A DNA stretch of 9,037 bases from Gammaproteobacteria bacterium (GTDB taxonomy: Bacteria; Pseudomonadota; Gammaproteobacteria; Steroidobacterales; Steroidobacteraceae): contig RFTM01000047.1 in assembly GCA_009923475.1 (NCBI GenBank), forward strand, positions 1 through 9,037, given 5' to 3'. Under the pieces are notes generated by a model. That model saw only the letters and a list, made by a program, of their open reading frames with translations. It had not been told where the DNA came from and searched no databases. Shown here piece by piece: positions 1 to 6,766 of this stretch; the first letter of the stretch is position 1; the number at the start of each line of letters is the position of its first letter. Made by a program: the position numbers and the translations under genes.

Positions 1-468
1 CGCCTTCTTCTCCTCGTCCTGGGAGATCATCTTCTCCTTGAGCGCCTCCTTGACGTCCTGCAGCACGTCGCGGCGCACGTTGCGCACCGCCACCCGCGCG
101 CCCTCGGCGTCGCCGCGCACCACCTTGGTGATGTCGCGACGGCGCTCCTCGGTGAGCGGCGGCAGCGGGATGCGGATCACCGTGCCCGCGGTGTTCGGCG
201 TCAGACCGAGGTCGGACTTGTAGACGGCCTTCTCGACCGCCTGCACGGCGGCCTTGTCCCAGGGGGTGACGACCAGCGTGCGCGCGTCCTCGATGCCGAT
301 GTTGGCGAGCTGCTGCAGCGGCGTCTCGGTGCCGTAGTAGTCGACCTTGAGGTTCTCGATCAGGCTCGGATGCGCGCGGCCGGTGCGCAGCTTCTTGAGG
401 TCGGCCTGGAACTGCTGCACGCACTTCGCCATGCGCGCGGTGGCGTCTTTCTTGAAGTCGTCGATCAT
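1..468 (-). CDS. frr: Ribosome recycling factor (partial, C-terminus outside window)
   Basis: Ribosome recycling factor, a cytosolic protein that works with EF-G to split post-termination ribosomes and release mRNA and tRNA. The first 156 residues are present; the family is usually about 185 residues, so roughly 30 C-terminal residues lie beyond the left edge. Family marks seen: [13 protein letters not shown] at the N-terminus, the [10 protein letters not shown] segment (27-36) of the first long helix, the [10 protein letters not shown] stretch (101-110), and VRNVRRD (128-134) in the returning helix. The charged 3-helix-bundle pattern fits throughout. The ATG at 468 lies 4 nt downstream of the pyrH stop codon, and an AGGG element overlapping the end of pyrH can act as ribosome binding site, so translation is probably coupled to pyrH. 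It is the fourth gene of the rpsB-tsf-pyrH-frr operon. Confidence 0.97.
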   Translation of the reverse strand, partial: MIDDFKKDATARMAKCVQQFQADLKKLRTGRAHPSLIENLKVDYYGTETPLQQLANIGIEDARTLVVTPWDKAAVQAVEKAVYKSDLGLTPNTAGTVIRIPLPPLTEERRRDITKVVRGDAEGARVAVRNVRRDVLQDVKEALKEKMISQDEEKKA

Positions 469-472
469 GGTC

Positions 473-1198
473 TCAGCCCTGCGTGACGATGGTGCCGACG
501 TCCTCGCCGCGCACGATGCGCAGCAGGTCGCCGGCGTTGAACAAGTTGAACACCTGCAGCGGCAGGCGGTTGTCGCGGCACATGACGATGGCGGTGGCGT
601 CCATCACCTCGAGCCGCTCGTCGAGCACGCGGTCGTAGGTGAGCCGCGGGTAGCGCACCGCGGCCGGGTCCTTCTTCGGGTCGGCCGAGTAGATGCCGTT
701 GACCTTGGTGCCCTTGACCAGCAGGTCGGCGCCGATCTCGATGGCGCGCAGCGAGGCGGCCGTGTCGGTGGTGAAGAACGGGTTGCCCGTGCCGGCGGCG
801 AACAGCACCACGCGCCCCTTCTCGAGGTGGCGGATCGCGCGGCGGCGGATGTAGTCCTCGCAGACCTCGTTGATGCGGATCGCCGACATGACGCGGGCAT
901 GCGCGCCCAGCGATTCGAGGGCGTCCTGCATCGCGAGGCTGTTCATGACGGTGGCGAGCATGCCCATGTGGTCGCCCGTCACGCGGTCCATGCCGGCGCG
1001 CGCGAGGCCGGCGCCGCGGAAGATGTTCCCGCCGCCGATGACCACCGCGACCTGCACGCCGAGCGCCTGCAGCTCCTGGATCTCGAGGGCGATGCGGCGC
1101 AGCATCGCGGGGTCGATGCCGTAGTCGCCCTCGCCCATCAGCGCCTCGCCCGACAGCTTCACCAGGATGCGCCGGTAGCGCCGCTCGCCGTTCGCCAT
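473..1198 (-). CDS. pyrH: UMP kinase
   Basis: Bacterial-type UMP kinase of the amino-acid-kinase fold. It converts UMP and ATP to UDP and ADP in pyrimidine nucleotide synthesis and is usually a GTP-activated, UTP-inhibited hexamer. Counting from the ATG at 1201, visible motifs are KLSGEALMG (15-23), the glycine-rich IGGGNIFRG loop (55-63), [12 protein letters not shown] (76-87), [10 protein letters not shown] (137-146), which binds UMP, and DPKKDP (174-179) in the nucleotide region. Length (241-242 residues) matches the family. Two tandem ATGs are possible, at 1201 and 1198. The second is chosen because it lies 7 nt from the AAGGAG ribosome binding site, against 4 nt for the first. The gene follows tsf after a 58-61 bp gap holding a terminator-like hairpin and precedes frr by 4 nt. 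Confidence 0.97.
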   Translation of the reverse strand: MANGERRYRRILVKLSGEALMGEGDYGIDPAMLRRIALEIQELQALGVQVAVVIGGGNIFRGAGLARAGMDRVTGDHMGMLATVMNSLAMQDALESLGAHARVMSAIRINEVCEDYIRRRAIRHLEKGRVVLFAAGTGNPFFTTDTAASLRAIEIGADLLVKGTKVNGIYSADPKKDPAAVRYPRLTYDRVLDERLEVMDATAIVMCRDNRLPLQVFNLFNAGDLLRIVRGEDVGTIVTQG

Positions 1199-1205
1199 CA
1201 TCCGT

Positions 1206-1211
1206 CTCCTT
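1206..1211 (-). promoter_or_regulatory. pyrH ribosome binding site
   Basis: AAGGAG on the minus strand. Spacing is 4 nt to the ATG at 1201 and 7 nt to the ATG at 1198, which favours the second start. It sits directly after the T-rich tail of the tsf-pyrH hairpin. Confidence 0.75.
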
Positions 1212-1214
1212 TCG

Positions 1215-1239
1215 AAGAAAACCCCGCCGGAGCGGGGTT
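1215..1239 (-). terminator. Intrinsic terminator-like hairpin between tsf and pyrH
   Basis: On the minus strand a perfect 8-bp stem, AACCCCGC pairing with GCGGGGTT, closes a 4-nt TCCG loop (1220-1239). With the last two stem bases it gives a TTTTCTT run (1221 down to 1215). This is the layout of a rho-independent terminator, 20 nt after the tsf stop codon. Because pyrH has no obvious promoter of its own in the short gap, it is probably a partial terminator or attenuator that lowers pyrH-frr expression relative to rpsB-tsf. It could also act as a 3'-end stabilising structure for rpsB-tsf mRNA. Termination efficiency cannot be judged from sequence. Confidence 0.65.
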
Positions 1240-1259
1240 GACTCGGGTCCGGTGCCGGT

Positions 1260-2153
<894 letters not shown>

Positions 2154-2156
2154 GGC

Positions 2157-3158
2157 TCAACCCCGGCGGCGCGGCGCAGCGGCGGCCGGACCGGTGCGGC
2201 GGCGGGGCGCCGAGGCGCTCGCGACCGGCGCGACTTCACCGTCGGCGGGGTCGGCGCCGGCATCGGCCTCATCGCCCTCGACGGCGACCGGATCGGCCGG
2301 AGCGGCCGAGGGCGCCGGACGGCGGCGGGCCGGCGCAGCGGCCGGACCGGCGGCGCGGCGGGCGCGCACCGGAGCCTCGCGCTTCGGGCGACCGGCGCCG
2401 CGCGCGGGCTTCTGCTTCGGGTTGCCCTGCTCGTCGAGCTCGACGAACTCGTCCTCGGTGACGGCCAGCGCCGGCGCGGCGCTGCGGCCCTCGAGCACCG
2501 AGTCGGCGATGCCGGCGGCGTAGAGCTGGATGGCGCGCATGGCGTCATCGTTGCCGGGCACCACGTAATCGATGCCGTCCGGCGAGCAGTTGGTGTCGAC
2601 GATGGCGACCACGGGGATGCCGAGCTTGTTGGCCTCGTGGATGGCGATCTTCTCGTGGCCGACGTCGACCACGAACAGCGCGTCCGGCAGCGACTCCATG
2701 TCCTTGATGCCGCCCAAGCTGCGCTCGAGCTTGTCCATCTCGCGGCGCAGCATGGTGCCTTCCTTCTTGCCGCGCTTGTCGAGCGAACCGCTGGCCTTCA
2801 TCTCGGTGAGGTCGGCCAGGCGCTTGATCGACTGGCGCACGGTCTTGAAGTTGGTGAGCATGCCGCCGAGCCAGCGCTGGTTCACGAACGGCATGCCGGC
2901 GCGCACCGCTTCCTTCTGGATGGGCTCGCGGGCGGAACGCTTGGTGCCGACGAACAGCACCGTGCCGCCGTCGGCGGCGACGCCGTGGATGAACTTGGCG
3001 GCCTCGGCGAAGAGCGGCTGCGTCTTCTCGAGGTTGATGATGTGGATCTTGTTGCGCTCGCCGAAGATGTACTCGGACATCTTGGGGTTCCAGAAGCGGG
3101 TCTGGTGTCCGAAGTGGACGCCCGCTTCCAGCATCTGTCGCATGGACACGCTGGCCAT
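2157..3158 (-). CDS. rpsB: 30S ribosomal protein S2 with long C-terminal extension
   Basis: Small-subunit protein S2, a late-assembling protein on the back of the 30S subunit that contacts S1. Residues 1-242 match the whole family: [20 protein letters not shown] at the start, [16 protein letters not shown] (38-46), FVGTKR (69-74), [20 protein letters not shown] (95-114), SLGGIKDM (147-154), PDALFVVD (158-165), [15 protein letters not shown] (168-182) and [20 protein letters not shown] (187-206). The start at 3158 is chosen because AAGGAG lies 8 nt upstream; an in-frame ATG two codons earlier is only 2 nt from it. Total length is 333 residues, against about 241 in E. coli. The extra roughly 90 residues (243-333) are Pro/Ala/Arg-rich, with basic (243-282), acidic (283-312) and basic (313-333) blocks, and are probably disordered. 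First gene of the operon. Confidence 0.97.
   Translation of the reverse strand: MASVSMRQMLEAGVHFGHQTRFWNPKMSEYIFGERNKIHIINLEKTQPLFAEAAKFIHGVAADGGTVLFVGTKRSAREPIQKEAVRAGMPFVNQRWLGGMLTNFKTVRQSIKRLADLTEMKASGSLDKRGKKEGTMLRREMDKLERSLGGIKDMESLPDALFVVDVGHEKIAIHEANKLGIPVVAIVDTNCSPDGIDYVVPGNDDAMRAIQLYAAGIADSVLEGRSAAPALAVTEDEFVELDEQGNPKQKPARGAGRPKREAPVRARRAAGPAAAPARRRPAPSAAPADPVAVEGDEADAGADPADGEVAPVASASAPRRRTGPAAAAPRRRG
2163..2204 (-). repeat. Imperfect repeat within rpsB tail, copy 2
   Basis: Encodes the R-rich GPAAAA block (residues 319-332 of S2). Its DNA core CGGCGCAGCGG...CCGGACCGG on the plus strand (about 2173-2193) recurs at about 2331-2349 with a 3-bp insertion, which suggests an internal duplication followed by a codon-length indel. 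Confidence 0.5.
2319..2360 (-). repeat. Imperfect repeat within rpsB tail, copy 1
   Basis: Encodes [14 protein letters not shown] (residues 267-280 of S2), matching the block at 319-332 in amino-acid pattern and spacing. The shared DNA core is at about 2331-2349. Confidence 0.5.
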
Positions 3159-3166
3159 CGTCATAT

Positions 3167-3172
3167 CTCCTT
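3167..3172 (-). promoter_or_regulatory. rpsB ribosome binding site
   Basis: AAGGAG on the minus strand, 8 nt before the ATG at 3158 and only 2 nt before an in-frame ATG at 3164. This decides the start as MASVSM, which also matches the conserved N-terminus of S2. It lies 15 nt after the 3' arm of the structured leader. Confidence 0.85.
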
Positions 3173-3187
3173 GTCGGGTTGGGCCTC

Positions 3188-3254
3188 CGCGCATCCTCGA
3201 CTGCCATCCGTCCCCGAAGGTCCGGACACCCAGCAGCCGATGCATCGATGCGCG
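3188..3254 (-). ncRNA. Structured 5' leader RNA of rpsB (candidate S2 autoregulatory element)
   Basis: The minus-strand RNA can fold into one long imperfect hairpin. Basal stem: 3254-3247 with 3195-3188, CGCGCAUC/GAUGCGCG, 8 bp. Next is an internal loop of 6 nt against 1 nt. Second stem: 3240-3233 with 3204-3197, UCGGCUGC/GCAGUCGA, 8 bp including one G-U. Then comes a 4-nt UGGG bulge (3232-3229). The apical helix, 3228-3219 with 3214-3205, has two G-U wobbles, four Watson-Crick pairs, a tandem G-A/A-G mismatch and two C-G pairs, capped by a UUCG tetraloop (3218-3215). The wobbles, sheared G-A pair and UUCG only make sense as RNA on the rpsB strand. In E. coli the rpsB leader is a target of S2 feedback. 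That this element does the same is inferred from position and structure. Confidence 0.65.
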
Positions 3255-3265
3255 TGTGGGTTGGT

Positions 3266-3294
3266 TTGCCAAAAAAGGCCGCGCTTTATACCAT
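3266..3294 (+). promoter_or_regulatory. Putative sigma70 promoter of map-glnD-dapC-dapD
   Basis: TTGCCA (3266-3271; five of six bases of TTGACA) is separated by 17 nt from TACCAT (3289-3294), which keeps the key TA...AT positions of a -10 element. The predicted start is near 3301, at the foot of the inverted repeat, leaving a leader of about 50 nt. Its -10 overlaps the rpsB -10 on the opposite strand, so the two promoters face each other. The -10 match is only moderate (4 of 6), so the call is tentative. Confidence 0.4.
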
Positions 3295-3313
3295 GCACCT
3301 CCCGTAAAAACAA
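3285..3313 (-). promoter_or_regulatory. Putative sigma70 promoter of rpsB-tsf-pyrH-frr
   Basis: On the minus strand a TTGTTT -35-like hexamer (3313-3308) is followed after exactly 17 nt by TATAAA (3290-3285), five of six bases of the consensus -10. The six bases after it, GCGCGG (3284-3279), are all G/C. This is the discriminator type found at promoters repressed by ppGpp/DksA in the stringent response, as expected for ribosomal protein genes. The predicted transcript start is near 3278, giving a leader of about 120 nt. The -35 match is weak (3 of 6). Confidence 0.6.
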
Positions 3314-3325
3314 CGCTTTACGGGA
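3300..3325 (+). repeat. Inverted repeat / hairpin upstream of map
   Basis: A perfect 9-bp inverted repeat, TCCCGTAAA (3300-3308) and TTTACGGGA (3317-3325), with an 8-nt spacer, 25 bp upstream of map. As RNA it would be a stem-loop at or very near the 5' end of the map transcript. As DNA it overlaps the -35 of the rpsB promoter and could be an operator. No T-run follows, so it is not a canonical terminator. Confidence 0.6.
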
Positions 3326-3350
3326 CCCCTTCCCGACAGCCCTCCCCCCG

Positions 3351-4109
3351 ATGCCCATCACCCTCAAGTCCCCGGAAGAACAGCAGAAGATGCGCGAGGC
3401 CGGCCGCCTGGCCGCCGAGGTGCTCGACATGATCGGCGAGCATGTGCGGCCCGGGGTCACCACCGACGAGCTCGACCGCATCTGCCACGACCACATCGTG
3501 CAGGTGCAGAAGGCGGTCCCCGCCAACCTCAACTACCGCGGCTTCCCCAAGACCATCTGCGCCTCGGTCAACCACGTGGTCTGCCACGGCATCCCGGGCG
3601 ACAAGCGCCTCAAGCAGGGCGACATCGTCAACATCGACGTGACGGTGATCCGCGACGGCTTCCACGGCGACACCAGCCGCATGTATTTCGCGGGCGACCC
3701 GCTGCCGCACGCGAGGCGCCTCGTCGACAGCTGCTTCGAGGCGATGTGGCGCGGCATCCGCATGGTGCGGCCCGGCGCGCGCCTCGGCGACATCGGCCAC
3801 GCCATCCAGGAATGGACCGAGTCGCAGGGCCACTCCGTGGTGCGCGAGTACTGCGGCCACGGCATCGGCCGCATCTACCACGAGGACCCGCAGGTGCTGC
3901 ACTACGGCAAGCCGGGCACCGGCCTGGAACTGCGCGCCGGCATGACCTTCACCATCGAGCCTATGATCAACGCCGGCAAGCGCGACGTGAAACTGCTGCC
4001 CGACGGCTGGACCGTGGTCACCCGCGACCGGTCGCTGTCGGCGCAGTGGGAGCACACGGTGCTCGTCACCGACGACGGCTTCGAAGTGCTCACGCTGGGG
4101 GCCTCGTGA
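3351..4109 (+). CDS. map: Methionine aminopeptidase, type I
   Basis: Cytosolic metalloprotease that removes the initiator methionine from nascent proteins after deformylation. The 252-residue protein aligns end to end with the E. coli enzyme (264), starting MPITLKSPEEQQKMREAGRL. All five di-metal ligands are in place: D96 (in VNIDVTV), D107 (in FHGDTSR), H170 (in REYCGHGIG), E203 (in TIEPM) and E234 (in AQWEHT). Substrate-pocket histidines H79 (VVCHGIP) and H177 (IYHEDPQ) are also present. There is no N-terminal zinc-finger extension, so it is the short type Ia form. The ATG at 3351 is the only reasonable start, although the bases before it are pyrimidine-rich with no Shine-Dalgarno. The stop overlaps the GTG start of glnD (GTGA). 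First gene of the rightward operon. Confidence 0.97.
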   Translation: MPITLKSPEEQQKMREAGRLAAEVLDMIGEHVRPGVTTDELDRICHDHIVQVQKAVPANLNYRGFPKTICASVNHVVCHGIPGDKRLKQGDIVNIDVTVIRDGFHGDTSRMYFAGDPLPHARRLVDSCFEAMWRGIRMVRPGARLGDIGHAIQEWTESQGHSVVREYCGHGIGRIYHEDPQVLHYGKPGTGLELRAGMTFTIEPMINAGKRDVKLLPDGWTVVTRDRSLSAQWEHTVLVTDDGFEVLTLGAS

Positions 4110-6766
4110 ACGCGGCCGTCTGGCCGCTCCTCGAGCAGCTGCCGCAACGCCTCGCCGCCGCCAAGGGCGAGCCCGCCGCCTACGCCGCCGCGTTGCGCGA
4201 GGGGCAGGCCGAGCTCAACGCGCGCTTCGAGGCCGAGGAACCGGTCGAGGTCCTGGTGCGCGCGCGGGCGCGGCTGCTCGACGTCGCGCTCGGCGCGGCC
4301 TGGCGGGCGAAGCTCGCGGGCCACGACGCCGACTGGTCGCTGGTCGCGGTCGGCGGCTACGGCCGCGGCGAACTGCACCCCTGCTCCGACGTCGACATCC
4401 TGATCCTCGTCCCCGCGCCGCTCGATGAGGCCGGGCGCGCCGCGCTCGAGCCCTTCGTCGCCTTCCTCTGGGACATCGGCATCGAGATCGGCCACAGCGT
4501 GCGCACCGTCGAGGAATGCGTCGCCGCGGCCGCCGCGGACGTCAGCGTGATGACCACCCTGGTCGAGGCGCGCCGCGTCGCCGGCTGCGCCGCGCTCGCG
4601 GCCGCCATGACCGAGGCGCTCTCGCCGGCGCATCTCTGGCCGGTCAAGGAATTCTTCGAGGCCAAGGTGCGCGAACAGGCCGAGCGGCACGCCAAGGCCA
4701 ACGACACCGCCTACAACCTCGAGCCGAACGTGAAGACGGGCCCCGGCGGCCTGCGCGACATACAGACCATCGCCTGGGTCGCCAAGCGCCACTTCGGCGC
4801 CGAGGACCTCGGCCAGCTCGCCACGCAGGGCTTCCTGACGCCGGGCGAGCTGCGGCGCCTCGAGGCCGCGCAGGGCTTCCTCTGGCGCGTGCGCTACGCG
4901 CTGCACGTGCTGACCGGACGGCGCGAGGACCGGCTGCTGTTCGACCACCAGGTCAAGCTCGCGCGCACCTTCGGCTACGAGGACGCCTCGTTCACGCTGG
5001 CGGTCGAGCAGCTCATGCAGCGCTACTACCGCACCGTCATGGACGTGGCCCTGCTCAACGAGCTGCTGCTGCAGCTGTTCCGCGAGGCGATCATCGAGGG
5101 CAGCGCCAGCGCCGCGGCGCCGCAGCCGCTCAACCCGCGCTTCCAGGTGGTCGACGGCTACCTCGAGGCGGTGCATGACGACCTGTTCGTCCGCCAGCCC
5201 TCGACCCTGCTCGAGGTGTTCGCGCTGCTGCAGCAGAACCCCGAGATCCGCGGCGTGCGCGCGGGCACCATCCGCGCCATCGTGCAGAACCTGTGGCTGA
5301 TCGACGAGGAGTTCCGCCAGAACCCGCGCAACCACCGCCTGTTCCTCGAGATCCTGCGCGCGCCGGCCGGCGTCACCAACGAGCTGCGCCGCATGAACAA
5401 CTACGGCGTGCTCGGCCGCTACATCCCCTCGTTCGGCCGCATCGTCGGCCGCATGCAGTACGACCTGTTCCACGCCTACACGGTCGACGCGCACACGCTG
5501 TTCGTGGTGAGCAACCTGCGGCGCCTCGCGCTGCCGCGCTTCGACCACGAGCTGCCCAAGCTCTCGCAGATCATGCAGGCGCTGCCGCGCCCCGAGGTCG
5601 CCTACCTCGCCGCGCTGTTCCATGACATCGCCAAGGGCCGCGGCGGCGACCATTCCGAGCTCGGCTCGGTTGACGCCGAGTCGTTCTGCCTCGAGCAGGG
5701 CCTGTCGCGCTACGACGCGCGCCTCGTCGCCTGGCTGGTCCGCAACCACCTGCAGCTCTCGCTCACCGCCCAGAAGCAGGACATCGCCGACCCGCAGGTC
5801 ATCAACGATTTCGCGCGCTTCGTGGGCGACGAGACCCACCTCGACCATCTCTATGTGCTGACCGCGGCCGACGTGCGCGCCACCAACCCGCGGCTCTGGA
5901 ACTCCTGGAAGGCTTCGCTCTTCAGCGAGTTCCACGACCGCGTCAAGGGCGCGCTGCGGCGCGGCCTCGAGAGCCCGGTCGACCAGGAGGAGCTCAAGCA
6001 GGGCAACCAGGGCGAGGCGCGCGCGCTGCTCGCCGATGCCGCCCTGCCGGAGGGCGCCGCGGACGCCGCGTGGGCGCACTTCACCGACGACTACTTCCTG
6101 CGCCACACGCCGCGCGAGATCGCCTGGCACACGCGCCTGCTCGCCGGGCGGCCCGCCGGCGCCGAGGCGCCGGTGGTGGCGGTGCAGGCCGAGAGCGAAC
6201 GCGGCACCACCTCCATCACCACCCTCGCGCCGCACCGCAAGCACGGCTTCGCGCGCACCACGGCGGTGCTCGACCAGCTCGGGCTCAACATCGTGGACGC
6301 GCGCATCACGCCGACGCTCGACGGCGACAGCATCGACCTCTACCACGTCCTAGAGGAGGACGGCACGCCCATCGCCGATGCCGATCGGCACGAGGAGATC
6401 GAGTACGCGCTGCGGCGCGCGCTCGAGAGCCCGCGCGAGGCGCGCTTCGAGGTTTCGCGCCGGGCGCCGCGGCAGGCGCGCATGTTCGACACACGCACCC
6501 GCATCTCCGTGACCCGCGACGAGCGCAACCGCCGCTCCATCCTCGAGCTGATCGCCGCCGACCGCCCCGGGCTGCTGTGCGACGTCGGCAAGGTGCTCAT
6601 GGAGGAACGGGTCGACCTCGTCGGCGCCAAGATCATGACCGTGGGGGAGCGCGCGGAGGACGTCTTCCACGTGCGCGACCTCGAGGGCCGGCCGCTCGAC
6701 GAGGCGGCGGCGGGGCGCCTGGTGGCCCGGCTCACCGAGACGCTGGACGCGCGGCGCGCCGCATGA
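4106..6766 (+). CDS. glnD: Bifunctional PII uridylyltransferase / uridylyl-removing enzyme
   Basis: GlnD senses glutamine and adds or removes UMP on PII proteins (GlnB/GlnK), setting glutamine synthetase activity and NtrB/NtrC signalling. The 886 residues (E. coli 890) show the full architecture. The nucleotidyltransferase domain has GGYGRGELHPCSDVDILIL (83-101, acidic D95/D97). The GlnD/GlnE-type helical segment has EPNVKTGPGGLRDIQ (206-220). The HD hydrolase domain has FHAYTVDAHTL (455-465) and FHDIAKGRGGDHSELG (505-520, H506/D507). Two C-terminal ACT domains follow (about 689-765 and 798-875). The second ACT keeps DRPGLL (819-824); in the first this loop is replaced by APHRKHGF (708-715). 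The start is GTG at 4106, overlapping the map stop by 4 nt, with a GGGGG run upstream; no nearby ATG fits. The stop overlaps the dapC ATG. Confidence 0.97.
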   Translation: MNAAVWPLLEQLPQRLAAAKGEPAAYAAALREGQAELNARFEAEEPVEVLVRARARLLDVALGAAWRAKLAGHDADWSLVAVGGYGRGELHPCSDVDILILVPAPLDEAGRAALEPFVAFLWDIGIEIGHSVRTVEECVAAAAADVSVMTTLVEARRVAGCAALAAAMTEALSPAHLWPVKEFFEAKVREQAERHAKANDTAYNLEPNVKTGPGGLRDIQTIAWVAKRHFGAEDLGQLATQGFLTPGELRRLEAAQGFLWRVRYALHVLTGRREDRLLFDHQVKLARTFGYEDASFTLAVEQLMQRYYRTVMDVALLNELLLQLFREAIIEGSASAAAPQPLNPRFQVVDGYLEAVHDDLFVRQPSTLLEVFALLQQNPEIRGVRAGTIRAIVQNLWLIDEEFRQNPRNHRLFLEILRAPAGVTNELRRMNNYGVLGRYIPSFGRIVGRMQYDLFHAYTVDAHTLFVVSNLRRLALPRFDHELPKLSQIMQALPRPEVAYLAALFHDIAKGRGGDHSELGSVDAESFCLEQGLSRYDARLVAWLVRNHLQLSLTAQKQDIADPQVINDFARFVGDETHLDHLYVLTAADVRATNPRLWNSWKASLFSEFHDRVKGALRRGLESPVDQEELKQGNQGEARALLADAALPEGAADAAWAHFTDDYFLRHTPREIAWHTRLLAGRPAGAEAPVVAVQAESERGTTSITTLAPHRKHGFARTTAVLDQLGLNIVDARITPTLDGDSIDLYHVLEEDGTPIADADRHEEIEYALRRALESPREARFEVSRRAPRQARMFDTRTRISVTRDERNRRSILELIAADRPGLLCDVGKVLMEERVDLVGAKIMTVGERAEDVFHVRDLEGRPLDEAAAGRLVARLTETLDARRAA

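Larger units (their letters stand above)
2160..2432 (-). other. Low-complexity C-terminal tail region of S2
   Basis: This segment encodes S2 residues 243-333, beyond the end of the usual S2 fold. It contains GAGRPKRE (254-261), which resembles the core of an AT-hook, and two related blocks of the form RRxxGPAAAxxRRR (267-280 and 319-332). Between them lies an Asp/Glu/Ala/Pro block. Codons keep a strong G/C third-position bias, so it reads as genuine coding sequence and not as a recent frameshift. The function of the tail is unknown; extra rRNA, S1 or EF-Ts mRNA contacts are only speculation. Confidence 0.7.

Noticed and set aside
3238..3251. Overlapping perfect palindromes CGATGCATCG and GCATCGATGC as a possible operator.
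   Set aside because: They lie inside the leader RNA, downstream of the start, where part of this sequence is better explained as stem arms. A regulator site cannot be excluded but has no separate support.
3159..3272. In-frame upstream extension of rpsB (38 residues before MASVSM).
   Set aside because: The conserved S2 N-terminus and the AAGGAG spacing mark 3158 as the start; the upstream stretch is the structured leader, downstream of the likely -10 element.
3261..3272. Short TTGG-TTTG-CCAA inverted repeat as a regulator binding site.
   Set aside because: Only four paired bases per arm; not distinguishable from chance.
3902..6346. Very long open frame on the minus strand opposite glnD (814 codons).
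   Set aside because: It mirrors the codon phase of glnD in a high-GC genome where stop codons are rare. The product is a His/Val/Ala/Arg-rich sequence with no recognisable domain, while glnD matches its family over full length.
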